A DNA stretch of 64,000 bases from Leucobacter luti (GCF_004217175.1 NZ_SHKI01000002.1:487000-550999), one strand, 5' to 3'. Shown: positions 34,149 to 43,973, numbered from the stretch's first letter. Made by a program: numbers and translations. Notes: generated by a model from the letters alone, not told the origin.

Positions 34149-35921
34149 TTAGTCGGGGAGCGCGTCGCAGTTGGGGGTCGGCGCGGCGCCGGCCCAGCGG
34201 TCGAGCGTCCACTGCACCAGCTCGGGCGTCAGCGGGGAGTCCGCCGCGACGAGCGAGAGGTGGTCGAGCCCCGGGTAGGTGCGGTAGTCGATCTGCTCGC
34301 CCGCCTTGCACCGGGCGCCCACCCACGCGCGCTGCTGCGCGGGCTGCACGAGCGGGTCGGCGAGCCCCTGCGCCACGAGCACGGGCGCCGGGAACGGCCC
34401 CACGGGAGTCTGCGCCTTCAGCAGGCTGCCGAACTCCCCGGCGAGCAGGCGGTCGGGGAAGATCTGGTTGGGCACCTGCGTGCCGCGCAGGATCGCCGCG
34501 AGCACGTCTTGCCCGTTGAAGCAGAGGTCGCTGATCTTGGCGACGGGGAGTGCGGAGCCGGGCGTGAGCTGCGCCGAGAGGTCGAGCTGCGGGTAGATCG
34601 TGTTCCAGGTGGCGGCGATGTACGCGGAGACGGTCTTGCCCGGGGCATCGTTCTTGTTCACCTCTGCGAGGCCGTAGAGATCGGCCGCCGGCGCAAACGC
34701 CGCGATCCCGGCGAGCTCAAGCTCGGGCGCGTACTCGGCAGCGAGCTGCCCGGTCCAGAGCGAACCCTGGCCGCCCTGCGAGTGGCCCCACACGACCGTA
34801 CGGGCGGTTGTGGTGATCTCGGTGAACTGCTGCGCGGCGCGCGTCGCGTCGAGCACGTTGCGGGCCTCGGCGTCGCCGATGAGGTAGGGGTGGGTGCCGG
34901 CGGTACCGAGGCCGACGTAGTCGGAGGTGACCGCGGCCCAGCCGTGCTCGGTGACCATCTGTTCGAGGGCGGCACCCGCGCCGTCCGAGAACGGGGTGGC
35001 GCTGAGTGACGGCGCGCACTTCGCGGCGACGCCCGTGGTGCCGTGGGCGATCGACAGCAGCGGCAGTGGTGCGTCCCCGCGCTGCGCTGGGGCGAGAATC
35101 GTGCCGCTGGAGATCGCGGGGAAGCCGTCGGCATTGGTGGTCGTGTACAGGATCTTCCAGGCCTCTGCCCCGCGCGGCACCCCCTCGGTGAGCTGCTCGC
35201 TGCGGATCAGCTGGCCCGGCTCGCTCGGAACCTCGGCTGGCGCCGCGTAGAACTTGCCGGGGCTGGGCAGCGGCACGCCGCCCAGGATCCAGCCGGTGCC
35301 GAGCGCCATGGCGACGGCGAGTACGAGCGCGAGGCTGGCTCCGATGGTGCGCGACCAGCGCGCCACGCGGGAGCGCGGCCGCCGCTGCTCCGGGGTGCGC
35401 CCGGCGAACGCGAGCAGCACCAGCTGGAATCCGAAAAAGACGAACCAGGCGCCCACGCCGAGCCGGAAGAAGGTGAGGGTGAGCACGGGCCACGAGAACG
35501 TGACGACGCCGATGATGATGCTCGCGAGTGCGCCGATGATGCTCGTGGCGCGCTGGTCGCCGCCGTGCCGGATCGACTGCACCGTCTGGAACAGGCCGTG
35601 CCCGATGAGCGAGGCACCCACGAGGAACGCGATCCACGGGGCGCCGGCGCTTGGCCACACCGCGATCAACACGCCGAGCAACACAAAGATGGTGCCGAAC
35701 ACGCGCGCGGAGAACCGGGCGACGCGGTCGCTCGTGGGGACCGTGAACGCTGCGACGCCGGCGAGCGCGAGGCCGATCCCGCTGACGACGGCGATCTGGT
35801 GGGTGGTCAGTGGGGCGAGCACGAGCGCGACACCGAGGCACACGGCCGCGATCCCGATCACCGCGCGCGCCGGACCGACGAGCGCGCCGAGCCTCGCGGC
35901 GGCGCCTGTTGTGAGCGACAC
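34149..35921 (-). CDS. HdeD-like membrane domain fused to a secretory-lipase-type alpha/beta hydrolase
   Basis: A 590-residue two-domain protein. The first ~215 residues have about six or seven membrane helices resembling the HdeD/DUF308 family (repeated GxxLxxxGxxxFxxP-type helices). After one further helix the C-terminal ~370 residues form a LIP-type lipase: nucleophile in VWGHSQGGQGSL, acid Asp in GLADPLVQ, His in GLDHLSL. Several cysteines in the hydrolase (AAKCAPS, DLCFNG, ARCKAG, NCDA) suggest disulfides and an outside location. GGAGGGGG is 6 nt before the GTG at 35921; a GTG at 35945 is possible but lacks a site. Confidence 0.82.
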   Translation of the reverse strand: MSLTTGAAARLGALVGPARAVIGIAAVCLGVALVLAPLTTHQIAVVSGIGLALAGVAAFTVPTSDRVARFSARVFGTIFVLLGVLIAVWPSAGAPWIAFLVGASLIGHGLFQTVQSIRHGGDQRATSIIGALASIIIGVVTFSWPVLTLTFFRLGVGAWFVFFGFQLVLLAFAGRTPEQRRPRSRVARWSRTIGASLALVLAVAMALGTGWILGGVPLPSPGKFYAAPAEVPSEPGQLIRSEQLTEGVPRGAEAWKILYTTTNADGFPAISSGTILAPAQRGDAPLPLLSIAHGTTGVAAKCAPSLSATPFSDGAGAALEQMVTEHGWAAVTSDYVGLGTAGTHPYLIGDAEARNVLDATRAAQQFTEITTTARTVVWGHSQGGQGSLWTGQLAAEYAPELELAGIAAFAPAADLYGLAEVNKNDAPGKTVSAYIAATWNTIYPQLDLSAQLTPGSALPVAKISDLCFNGQDVLAAILRGTQVPNQIFPDRLLAGEFGSLLKAQTPVGPFPAPVLVAQGLADPLVQPAQQRAWVGARCKAGEQIDYRTYPGLDHLSLVAADSPLTPELVQWTLDRWAGAAPTPNCDALPD

Positions 35922-36050
35922 GAGCTGCCCCCTCCACCTGTTCACCCTCGTCTCCGAGCGGGTGCGCCGCAGCCTGCGACGCCCCCTAGATTACCGGGGC
36001 GCGGCACTCGCGGGCGATCCACATCAGAACTGAACTACGCTTGGGGAGTT

Positions 36051-37898
36051 ATGGCACATCTTCTGGGGGCTGAAGCCCTGCATCTCGAGGTCCCGACGAA
36101 GACCGTGTTCGACTCGGTGACGCTCGGCGTCGCCGAGGGCGACCGCATCGGCATCGTGGGCCGCAACGGCGACGGCAAATCAAGCCTGCTCATGATGCTC
36201 GCGGGGCGCCGCGAGCCCGACAGCGGCAAGGTCACGATGCGCGGCGGCACCACCATCGGGGTGCTGGATCAGGCGGACGTCTTTGACGACGGCGAGACCG
36301 TGGGACACGCGATCGTGGGCGACCGCCCCGAGCACGAGTGGGCGGGCGACGCGCGCACCCGCGACGTGATCGCCGGGCTCGTGTCGGATCTGCCCTGGGA
36401 CGCCCCGGTTGACGCGCTCTCGGGCGGGCAGCGCCGCCGCGTTGCCCTGGCGCGCCTGCTCAGCGGCGACTACGACGTGCTGTTCCTCGACGAGCCCACC
36501 AACCACCTCGATGTTGAGGGGATCACCTGGCTCGCCGACCACCTGCGCCGCCGCTGGCCGCGCGGCCAGGGCGCCCTGCTCGTCGTGACGCACGACCGCT
36601 GGTTCCTCGACGAGATCTGCACCACCACCTGGGAGGTGCACGACCGCATCGTCGAGCCGTTCGAGGGCGGTTACGCCGCGTACATCCTCCAGCGCGTTGA
36701 GCGCGACCGCCAGGCGGCGACGATCGAGCAGAAGCGGCAGAACCTCGCGAAGAAGGAGCTCGCGTGGCTGCGCCGCGGCGCTCCCGCGCGCACCGCGAAG
36801 CCGAAGTTCCGGATCGACGCGGCAAACGAGCTGATCGCCGATGTCCCCGAGATCCGTGACCGTGTCTCGCTCCAGTCGATGGCGGTGGCCCGCCTCGGCA
36901 AGGAGGTCGTCAACCTGCTCGACGCCGGCGTGAGCTACGGCGACCGCGTGGTGCTCGAGGACATCGAGTGGCGCCTCGCCCCCGGCGAGCGCACCGGAAT
37001 CCTCGGCGTCAACGGAGCGGGCAAGTCGACGCTGCTCGGCCTGATCTCGGGCACGGTCGAGCCGACGAGCGGCGAGGTGAAGCGCGGCAAGACCGTGAAG
37101 GTCGCCACGCTCACGCAGCGGCTCGACGAGCTCGAGGAGCACCTCAAGGAGCCCGTGCGCACCGTGATCGCGCGGCTGCGCACCAGCTTCACGGTCGGGA
37201 GCGGTTCGAAGGCGCAGGAGCTCACGCCCGGGCAGCTGCTCGAGCGCATGGGCTTCACGAGCGCCCAGTTGTCCACCCCGGTGAAGGATCTCTCCGGCGG
37301 GCAGAAGCGGCGCCTGCAGCTGCTCCTCATCCTGCTGAACCAGCCGAACGTGCTGATCCTCGACGAGCCGACGAACGACCTCGACACCGACATGCTCGCC
37401 GCGATGGAGGACCTGCTCGACTCGTGGCCCGGCACCCTCATCGTGGTGTCGCACGACCGCTACTTCCTTGAGCGCGTCACTGACCAGCAGTACGCGATCC
37501 TCGACCACGGCCTGCGGCACCTGCCCGGCGGGGTGGACGAGTACCTGAAGCTGCGTGCGGCGCAGGACCGCGCGGCCGCGAGCGCCGCGACCGGGGGCAC
37601 CGCCGCCGGCGCAGCGGGCGGAGCCCCCGGATCGGGCGGCTCAAGCAGTGCCGCAGCGGCCGCGGCATCCGGGTTGAGCGGGGCCGAGCGCCGCACCGCC
37701 GAGAAAGAACTCTCGGCGGTTGAGCGGCGGATGCAGAAGCTGCAGCAGCTGATCGTGCAGACCCGGGACGGCCTCGCCACGATGGATCAGGCGAACTTTG
37801 AGCTCTTGAACGCGGAGATGTCGAAGATCACCGCGGCCGAGGCCGAGGTGGCCGAGCTCGAGGAACGCTGGTTCGAGCTCACCGAACAGCTCGGCTAG
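36051..37898 (+). CDS. ABC-F family ATPase
   Basis: Soluble double-ATPase with no membrane domain, acting on ribosomes in characterised members (EttA/Uup/antibiotic-protection types). The 615-residue protein has two Walker A motifs (GRNGDGKSS and GVNGAGKST), two signatures (ALSGGQRRR and DLSGGQKRR) and two Walker B motifs (LFLDEPTNHLD and LILDEPTNDLD). Between them is the charged interdomain linker (ERDRQAATIEQKRQN) that enters the ribosome. The C-terminal 90 residues have an Ala/Gly-rich hinge and a coiled coil (KELSAVERRMQKLQQL), as in Uup. GGGGAG precedes the ATG at 36051. Its 3' end overlaps the convergent gene by 20 bp. Confidence 0.93.
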   Translation: MAHLLGAEALHLEVPTKTVFDSVTLGVAEGDRIGIVGRNGDGKSSLLMMLAGRREPDSGKVTMRGGTTIGVLDQADVFDDGETVGHAIVGDRPEHEWAGDARTRDVIAGLVSDLPWDAPVDALSGGQRRRVALARLLSGDYDVLFLDEPTNHLDVEGITWLADHLRRRWPRGQGALLVVTHDRWFLDEICTTTWEVHDRIVEPFEGGYAAYILQRVERDRQAATIEQKRQNLAKKELAWLRRGAPARTAKPKFRIDAANELIADVPEIRDRVSLQSMAVARLGKEVVNLLDAGVSYGDRVVLEDIEWRLAPGERTGILGVNGAGKSTLLGLISGTVEPTSGEVKRGKTVKVATLTQRLDELEEHLKEPVRTVIARLRTSFTVGSGSKAQELTPGQLLERMGFTSAQLSTPVKDLSGGQKRRLQLLLILLNQPNVLILDEPTNDLDTDMLAAMEDLLDSWPGTLIVVSHDRYFLERVTDQQYAILDHGLRHLPGGVDEYLKLRAAQDRAAASAATGGTAAGAAGGAPGSGGSSSAAAAAASGLSGAERRTAEKELSAVERRMQKLQQLIVQTRDGLATMDQANFELLNAEMSKITAAEAEVAELEERWFELTEQLG

Positions 37899-39621
37899 CG
37901 CGCACGCGCCGCGCGACGAGGCCCGTGGCGCCCGCCGCGAGGAGGAGCGCCGCGACCGCGGCCGCGGGACCGCTGGGCGGGCCGCCGGTAGCGGCGAGCC
38001 CCTCGCTCGGTGACCGCGTCGGAGCTGTGGGGCGGGGTTCATGCGTTGGCTGCACTCCCGGGAGCCCCTCGCCCGGTATCGCCGTGCCCCGTGGCGGCTC
38101 GACAACTGGCGGCTCCACCACCGGCGGCTCCACCACGGGCGGTTCGACAACCGGCGGCCGGGGCCCTCCGGGGGTGGGCTCCGTGACGGTGACGCCCTCG
38201 ACGAGCGCCGGGTCGCCGCGGCCCGCCTCGCTGAACGCCGTCACCCGAATGTCGTACTCGCCGGCGTCCAGCCCCGTGAGTGTCGCGGCGGGGTCGAGAC
38301 TGATCTCGCGCTCGACGGTCTGCCACGTCGCGCCGCCGTCGTCGGAGCGCTCGACGACGTAGTCGAGGAGGGGCGCCTGCCCGTAGCCCGCTTCGAGCGC
38401 GTCCCAAGTGAGTTCGACGCTTCCGTCCGCCTGCCCGGACTCGGCCGCGAGCCCGGTGACCGGGTCGGGGCTCTTCGCGAGCACCCGGAGGCTGTGCTCG
38501 CCCCTCGCGGTCATCACGATCCAGCCCTCGTCGGTCACCTGGAGATCCCGCGCGGCGGCGTACGGCACGTCGCGCACCTGCACGTCTGCGCGGTAGGTGC
38601 CGCCCGCGTCGTAGCGGCGCACGGGGCCCCGCTGCGGGATCACATAGAGGTCGCCATCGGCGCCCGCGACGGTCCCGTAGATCTGCTCGCCGGGGAACGC
38701 GAGCGCTCCGTCCGTGCCAAACGCGGTGTCGAGCTCCCACGATTCCGTTTCGTCGTCGATCAGCCAGCGCTGCACCATGCCGGTGGCCGGCGCGCGCGTG
38801 AAGCCGAGATCTGAGGTGTAGAGCGCGGTGCCGTCGGTCGAAACGCCGTACACCTCGTCGAGGCTGCCTGGCCCCTGATCCGCCGGCGGGTTCGGCTGGA
38901 TCCCCGCGGTCTGTCCCGCTCCGGTGAGCCGATGCAGGGGGTCTCCCTCGGGCACCGAGAACACACTGACCACGTTGCAGCCCTCGTACGGCGCGTAGAG
39001 TCGATCCGCGGTGACCGCAAAGTACGGGCCCCAGGCGAGCTCGCCCTCCGCGAGCCGCGTGCACCCCTGGTCGCCACCGACCCCGGCGTTGCCGATAATC
39101 GCGGTGTGTTCGGCGTCGTAGAAGAGGATCGTGCCCGGCGGCGTCGACACGTTGCCGTTCGTGTCGCCCACGGCGATTCCGCCGCCCGGCAGTGGCTCGA
39201 TGCCGCGGGGCTCTGGCCACGGCTGCGTGCCGCCGCCGGGATCCGCCGCGGTGCTGTCGCGGTTCGCGTAGTGCACTGGATCACTCCAGGCCGAGGCGAG
39301 ATAGCCGCCGCGCAGCGTGTACTCGCCATTGCCCGTGTAGTCACCGGCAGCCGGATCGAAGCTCTCAGCCCGGTACTCGGTGATTCCGCGCCCGGCCCCG
39401 TCGGGAACGGCGTACCAGATGCTGCCTGCATCATCGAGTGCGACCCCGTAGATGCTGTCGATGGTCTTGAGGCTATCGCCGATGAGCCCGTACTCGCCGC
39501 TTCCCTCGGCTTTGCCGTCTGGGAGCTGCGCGAAGGCGGCGGCCGGCTGCGGGGCGAATACGGTGGCGGACGTGATCATCGTGGCGACAGTGAGCCCCCC
39601 GATGACGCGTGTGTGGAGCAT
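37879..39621 (-). CDS. Secreted beta-propeller/FN3 protein with LAATG sortase signal
   Basis: A 580-residue surface protein. A signal peptide ending near residue 30 (PQPAAAFA) is followed by a ~370-residue repetitive domain with propeller-like strands (DSIYGVALDDAGSIWYAV; EVYGVSTDGTALYTSD; EQIYGTVAGADGDLYVIP), then a fibronectin type III domain at about 395-490. A proline-rich spacer carries four PPVVE repeats. At the C-terminus LAATG (542-546), a hydrophobic helix and a basic tail match a class E sortase substrate. AAGGA precedes the ATG at 39621. No ligand can be named. Its stop overlaps the end of the convergent ABC-F gene. Confidence 0.82.
   Translation of the reverse strand: MLHTRVIGGLTVATMITSATVFAPQPAAAFAQLPDGKAEGSGEYGLIGDSLKTIDSIYGVALDDAGSIWYAVPDGAGRGITEYRAESFDPAAGDYTGNGEYTLRGGYLASAWSDPVHYANRDSTAADPGGGTQPWPEPRGIEPLPGGGIAVGDTNGNVSTPPGTILFYDAEHTAIIGNAGVGGDQGCTRLAEGELAWGPYFAVTADRLYAPYEGCNVVSVFSVPEGDPLHRLTGAGQTAGIQPNPPADQGPGSLDEVYGVSTDGTALYTSDLGFTRAPATGMVQRWLIDDETESWELDTAFGTDGALAFPGEQIYGTVAGADGDLYVIPQRGPVRRYDAGGTYRADVQVRDVPYAAARDLQVTDEGWIVMTARGEHSLRVLAKSPDPVTGLAAESGQADGSVELTWDALEAGYGQAPLLDYVVERSDDGGATWQTVEREISLDPAATLTGLDAGEYDIRVTAFSEAGRGDPALVEGVTVTEPTPGGPRPPVVEPPVVEPPVVEPPVVEPPRGTAIPGEGLPGVQPTHEPRPTAPTRSPSEGLAATGGPPSGPAAAVAALLLAAGATGLVARRVRASRAVR
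38093..38152 (-). repeat. 15-bp tandem repeat encoding PPVVE units
   Basis: Four 15-bp units opening with GGCGG encode the proline-rich wall-spanning spacer of the sortase-anchored protein. In-frame repeats of this kind are prone to change in copy number. Confidence 0.8.
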
Positions 39622-39801
39622 TGAATTCCTTTCGGAAGACCCGCGCCCCCGTGTGTCTCACGCGGCAGCCTCCGAAGCGACACCCCACCATCGTAAACGT
39701 CCGCCCCGCTCGCTCGCACATCGAGCTGCTTGACACTGTGCCGCCCGCGGGTACCATCCAAAGCCAGGGGGATCGCAACGACGCGAAAGAGGCGATACCT
39801 C

Positions 39802-41346
39802 ATGGTTGACCAGATTCAAGAGTTTTTGGACGCGGTGAGCGGCATCGTGTGGGGGCCGTTCGTGCTGATCCCGCTGCTCTTCCTCACGGGGCTCTACCTC
39901 ACGATCCGACTGGGTGGGATACAGTTTCTGCGGCTCGGGGCCGCGCTCGGCCTCGGCCTGCTGCGGCGCAAGGACCCCGGTTCAAGCGGGGACATCTCGC
40001 AGTTCCAGGCGCTCACCACTGCGCTCGCCGCCACCGTCGGCACAGGCAACATCGTGGGCGTGGCCACCGCGATTGCGATCGGCGGTCCAGGCGCCCTGTT
40101 CTGGATGTGGGTGACGGGCATCCTCGGGATGGCCTCGAAGTACGCGGAGGCGTTCCTCGGGGTGCGCTTCCGGCAGTCCGACCGGGCCGGGGAGCGCAAC
40201 GGCGGGCCGCAGTACTACCTCGAGCGTGGGATCCGCGGGCCCGTGGGCAAGATCCTCGCCTGGACGTTCACGATCTTTGCGATCTTTGCGAGCTTCGGGA
40301 TCGGCAATCTGACGCAGAGCAACTCGATCGCGCTGAACATCGAGAACAGCTTTTCGGTGACCCCCTGGGCGACCGGGCTCGTGCTCACGGTGCTCACGCT
40401 CGTGGTGCTCGTCGGAGGGATCAAATCGATCGGGCGGGTGACTGCCGGCTTCGTCCCCGTGATGATCGTCTTTTACGTGATCGCGGCCCTGTACATCCTG
40501 ATCGTCAACATTGGCGATGTACCGGCGGCGTTCGGAGTGATCGTCGGCGATGCGTTCACGGGCACCGCGGCGGCCGGCGGATTCACCGGCTCGGTGTTTA
40601 TCATCGCGGTGCAGTACGGTTTCGCGCGCGGGATCTTCTCGAACGAGTCGGGTATGGGCTCGGCCGCGATCGCGGCCGCGGCGGCGCAGACCAGCCACCC
40701 GGTGCGGCAGGGGCTCGTGTCGATGACGCAGACGTTCATCGACACCATCATTGTGGTGAGCATGACCGGGCTCGTGATCGTGACGACCGGCGCGTACACG
40801 CTCGCGGACCCGGCGACGGGCGAGCAGCTGTCTGCGGCGCTGATGACGGGCGAGGCGTTCTCGCAGGGCCTCCCCGGTCAGTGGGGCCACTGGGTGGTGA
40901 CGATCGGCCTTGCGATGTTCGCATACTCCACGATTCTTGGCTGGTCGTACTATGGCGAGCGCAACGTGGAGCGGGTATTTGGGCGCGGCGCCGTCATGCC
41001 GTTCCGCGTGCTCTTCTCGCTCATCGTGTTCGGGGGCGCGACCACGCAGCTCACGCTGGTGTGGTCCTTCTCCGACGTGATGAACGGGCTCATGGCGCTG
41101 CCAAACCTCATCGGCCTCCTCATTCTCTCCGGGCTGATTGCGCGCGAGACCCGCGCCTACCTGAGGTTCGATCCGAAGCTGCGCGCGAGCAAGCGCGAGA
41201 TCGAGGAGGCGCTCGCGGACGATCCCGACTTCCAAGCCTGGAAGGCCCGCGAAGACGAGATGGACGCCGCCGGTGGCGTCCCCTCCGGTGGCGTCCCCTC
41301 CGGCGATGTCAATTCCGATGACGTTCGCACCGGCGACGGAGCGTGA
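39802..41346 (+). CDS. Alanine/glycine:cation symporter (AGCS family)
   Basis: Sodium-coupled amino-acid importer. The 514-residue protein has about 10-11 helices. The family signature is clear in LAATVGTGNIVGVATAIAIG near residue 80, followed by GGPGALFWMWVTGILGMASKYAE, and later SNESGMGSAAIAAAAA, which contributes to substrate binding. The ATG at 39802 follows an AAAGAGG site about 10 nt upstream. The C-terminal tail carries a short GGVPS repeat. The downstream D-amino-acid dehydrogenase gene begins 3 nt after the stop, pointing to uptake of D-alanine, alanine or glycine for oxidation. Confidence 0.92.
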   Translation: MVDQIQEFLDAVSGIVWGPFVLIPLLFLTGLYLTIRLGGIQFLRLGAALGLGLLRRKDPGSSGDISQFQALTTALAATVGTGNIVGVATAIAIGGPGALFWMWVTGILGMASKYAEAFLGVRFRQSDRAGERNGGPQYYLERGIRGPVGKILAWTFTIFAIFASFGIGNLTQSNSIALNIENSFSVTPWATGLVLTVLTLVVLVGGIKSIGRVTAGFVPVMIVFYVIAALYILIVNIGDVPAAFGVIVGDAFTGTAAAGGFTGSVFIIAVQYGFARGIFSNESGMGSAAIAAAAAQTSHPVRQGLVSMTQTFIDTIIVVSMTGLVIVTTGAYTLADPATGEQLSAALMTGEAFSQGLPGQWGHWVVTIGLAMFAYSTILGWSYYGERNVERVFGRGAVMPFRVLFSLIVFGGATTQLTLVWSFSDVMNGLMALPNLIGLLILSGLIARETRAYLRFDPKLRASKREIEEALADDPDFQAWKAREDEMDAAGGVPSGGVPSGDVNSDDVRTGDGA

Positions 41347-41349
41347 GCG

Positions 41350-42639
41350 GTGGGCCGCGCACACGTCCTCGTCGTCGGGGGTGGCCTGATCGGGCTCAGC
41401 TCCGCGGCCGCGCTGCTGCGAGACGGGCACCGGGTCACCGTGATCGAGCGGGACCACCTGGGAGCCGGTGCCGCAACGGGGAACGCCGGAGAGCTCACCC
41501 CGCAGATGGTCGCACCGCTCGCCTCGGCGCGCACCGCGGGCGACATCGTCCGCGGCGTGTTCACCCGCTCCTCCTACCTGTCGATCGCCCCGGTGCAGTT
41601 GCCGCGCCTGCTGCGCTTCGGGATCGGGTTTCTCCGCGCCTCGTCCGCGACGCGGTTTGCGCGGGGGGAGGCCGCACTCGCGCAGTTCTCCGCGGGGATC
41701 ATGCCGGCGCTTGAGCGGCTGCGAGGCGAGGGTGTTGAGGTATCGGGCGGCGGCGAGGGGTTTCTGCTCACCGGTTCGGACGAGTCGGAGCTGCGCGCCG
41801 CACACGCCGGGTTTGCGCGCCGCGCCGCGCTCGGCTGGGGCACCGCGCCGGGGCCGCTGCTCCGGGGGGAGCAGCTGCGCGCGCGTGAAGCGACGCTCGC
41901 GGCCGAGGTGCGCGGCGCGTTCGAACTGCCGGGCGAGTTTTCGCTCGATCCGGTGCGCTTCGTTGCGGGGCTGATTCGGCACCTGGTCGAGTCCGGCGCG
42001 GAGATCCTGGAGGGGGTGACCGCGGAGCGCGTGGCGCCGGGCGCCACCGGCACCGACGGCGTGACGGTGGTGGGGCGCGACGCCTCGGGGGAGCCGCGGC
42101 GGTTCACCGGCGACCGGGCGGTGGTCGCGGCGGGGGCGTGGAGCTCCCCGCTGCTGCGCGCTTCAGGGATTCGCGCGGCGCCCGTCGTCTCGGGCAAGGG
42201 CTATAGCTTTACGGTGCCCGTAGCGCGCATGCCGCGCACGGTGGTGCACTCGGTCGACCGCCACTGCGTGCTCACGCCCATGCGGGGCCGGCTTCGGGTC
42301 GCCGGGATGATGGAGTTTGACGCCGTGCCCGAGCGCGCGCACCCGGATCGCTTCGAGCTGCTCGCGCGGTCGGCCGCGCGCGTGTTCGACGGCGGCGAGT
42401 GGGGCGACCGAAGCGACGAGTGGGTGGGCGCGCGGCCGATGACCCCGGACGGGCTGCCGCTGCTCGGCCCCGTGGCTGAGATCCCCGGGGTGATCGTTGC
42501 GACCGGGCACAACATGCACGGCCTGTCGCTCGGGCCCGCCACGGGGGAGGTGGTGGCCGATCTCGTTGCCGGACGCACGCCGGGAGTGAACGGCGCACCG
42601 CTCGACCTCACTCGCTTCGCGGTGGCTCGGCCCGTGTGA
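41350..42639 (+). CDS. FAD-dependent D-amino-acid dehydrogenase-like oxidoreductase (DAO/DadA family)
   Basis: Oxidises a D-amino acid or glycine-like amine to the 2-oxo acid and ammonia. The 429-residue protein opens with the FAD dinucleotide motif [14 protein letters not shown] and the conserved acidic residue after beta-2 ([19 protein letters not shown]). The middle has a [16 protein letters not shown] segment. The C-terminal [15 protein letters not shown] and [16 protein letters not shown] motifs are typical DadA sequences. The GTG at 41350 lies 3 nt after the symporter stop. It overlaps the convergent lactate dehydrogenase gene by 32 bp. With the symporter it forms a plausible D-alanine catabolic pair. 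Confidence 0.88.
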   Translation: MGRAHVLVVGGGLIGLSSAAALLRDGHRVTVIERDHLGAGAATGNAGELTPQMVAPLASARTAGDIVRGVFTRSSYLSIAPVQLPRLLRFGIGFLRASSATRFARGEAALAQFSAGIMPALERLRGEGVEVSGGGEGFLLTGSDESELRAAHAGFARRAALGWGTAPGPLLRGEQLRAREATLAAEVRGAFELPGEFSLDPVRFVAGLIRHLVESGAEILEGVTAERVAPGATGTDGVTVVGRDASGEPRRFTGDRAVVAAGAWSSPLLRASGIRAAPVVSGKGYSFTVPVARMPRTVVHSVDRHCVLTPMRGRLRVAGMMEFDAVPERAHPDRFELLARSAARVFDGGEWGDRSDEWVGARPMTPDGLPLLGPVAEIPGVIVATGHNMHGLSLGPATGEVVADLVAGRTPGVNGAPLDLTRFAVARPV

Positions 42640-43852
42640 GGCGCGCGAGCTGCGTGACGTGGCGCGGCTCAAGCTCGGCGACGCTTGAGACGCCGAGCAG
42701 ACTCATGGTGCGCACAATCTCGCTGCGCATGATCGCGATCATGCGGTCCACGCCCTCGCGCCCGCCGGCCATGAGGCCGTACAGGTAGGCGCGACCCACG
42801 AGGGTGAACTTCGCGCCGAGCGCGAGCGAAGCGACCACGTCCGCGCCGTTCATGATCCCCGTGTCGAGCATCACGGTCGCGTCGCGCCCCACCTCGCGCA
42901 CCACCCGCGGCAGGAGCTGGAATGGCACGGGGGCGCGGTCGAGCTGGCGTCCGCCGTGGTTCGAGAGCACGATCCCGTCGACGCCGCGGTCGATGAGGCG
43001 CACCGCGTCGGGAAGGTTCTGCACCCCCTTCACCACGATCTTGCCCGGCCAGAGCTCGCGGATCACGTCGAGGTCCTCGTACGAGATCGTGGGGTCCATT
43101 GCGGCGCCGACGAGGTCGCCCACGGTTCCGCCCGTGCGCGTCAGCGACGCGAACTCGAGCTTGGGGGTAGTGAGGAAGTCGAACCACCACCAGGGGCGCG
43201 GGATCGCGTTGAGTACCGTGCGCGCGGTGAGGCGCGGTGGGATGGAGAAGCCGTTGCGCGTGTCGCGCATTCGGTTGCCGGCGATCGGGGTGTCGACCGT
43301 GAAGAACAGGGTGTCGTAGCCGGCGCGGGCGGCGCGTTCGACGAGCCCGTACGAGACGTCGCGGTCGCGCATCACGTACAGCTGGAACCAGGTGCGGCCC
43401 CCCGGGTACGCGGCCCGGACGTCCTCGATCGAGGCGGTGCCGAACGTTGAGAGCGTGAACGGGATCCCCGCCGCGCCGGCTGCCCCGGCCCCGGCGATCT
43501 CGCCCTCGGTCTGCATGAGCCGGGTGAAGCCGGTGGGAGCGATCCCGAACGGCAGTGCCGAGGGGCCGCCGAGGATCTCAACGCTGGGGTCCACGTGCGC
43601 GGCGGGGCGGAGGATGTCGGGGTGGAACTCGATGTCCTCGAACGCCTGCCGTGCGCGGGCGAGCGAGATCTCGGCCTCGGCGCTGCCGTCGGTGTAGTCG
43701 AAGGCCGCTTTCGGGGTGCGGCGCTGGGCGATTCGCCGCAGGTCGTAGGTGGTGAGTGCCGCGTCGAGGCGACGGCGCCTCCCGTTCAGCTCAGGGGCCT
43801 TGAACTGCATGAGCTCGAGGAGTTCTGCCGGGCGGGGGAATTGGCGCTTCAC
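42608..43852 (-). CDS. lldD: FMN-dependent L-lactate dehydrogenase (LldD family)
   Basis: Quinone-linked oxidation of L-lactate to pyruvate. The 414-residue TIM-barrel flavoprotein shows the [14 protein letters not shown] flavin strand, a [10 protein letters not shown] segment, and the active-site block [12 protein letters not shown] with the catalytic histidine, followed by [18 protein letters not shown] and [12 protein letters not shown] at the phosphate-binding end. These are diagnostic for the alpha-hydroxy-acid oxidase family; a close alternative is another (S)-2-hydroxy-acid dehydrogenase. AAGGA lies 7 nt before the GTG at 43852. It lies downstream of a FadR-type regulator and behind a perfect palindromic operator. 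Confidence 0.9.
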   Translation of the reverse strand: MKRQFPRPAELLELMQFKAPELNGRRRRLDAALTTYDLRRIAQRRTPKAAFDYTDGSAEAEISLARARQAFEDIEFHPDILRPAAHVDPSVEILGGPSALPFGIAPTGFTRLMQTEGEIAGAGAAGAAGIPFTLSTFGTASIEDVRAAYPGGRTWFQLYVMRDRDVSYGLVERAARAGYDTLFFTVDTPIAGNRMRDTRNGFSIPPRLTARTVLNAIPRPWWWFDFLTTPKLEFASLTRTGGTVGDLVGAAMDPTISYEDLDVIRELWPGKIVVKGVQNLPDAVRLIDRGVDGIVLSNHGGRQLDRAPVPFQLLPRVVREVGRDATVMLDTGIMNGADVVASLALGAKFTLVGRAYLYGLMAGGREGVDRMIAIMRSEIVRTMSLLGVSSVAELEPRHVTQLARLTRAEPPRSE

Positions 43853-43951
43853 GCGGAGTCCTTTCGTGTGCTCGGACCCCGGTGCGGTTCGTGGGCCGCG
43901 GAAGGCTGATCAGATCGATATTCCGCGGTGCGCGGCGCCGTGGGGCCGCCG

Positions 43952-43970
43952 AGTGTGGTCTGACCACACT
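43952..43970. promoter_or_regulatory. FadR/LldR-type operator upstream of lldD
   Basis: AGTGTGGTCTGACCACACT is a perfect 19-bp palindrome (9+1+9) with the TGGTCnGACCA core expected for FadR-subfamily regulators such as LldR and PdhR. It covers the predicted transcription start of lldD. The adjacent GntR gene (43999-44691) is the obvious binder. Confidence 0.8.
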
Positions 43971-43973
43971 GTC

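Noticed and set aside
35043..36050. Long in-frame extension upstream of the ABC-F gene
   Set aside because: It runs antisense through the lipase gene; the ABC-F domain and ribosome site begin at 36051.
39982..41982. 666-codon open frame antisense to the symporter and DadA-like genes
   Set aside because: Shadow of the real genes; composition is typical of antisense high-GC frames.
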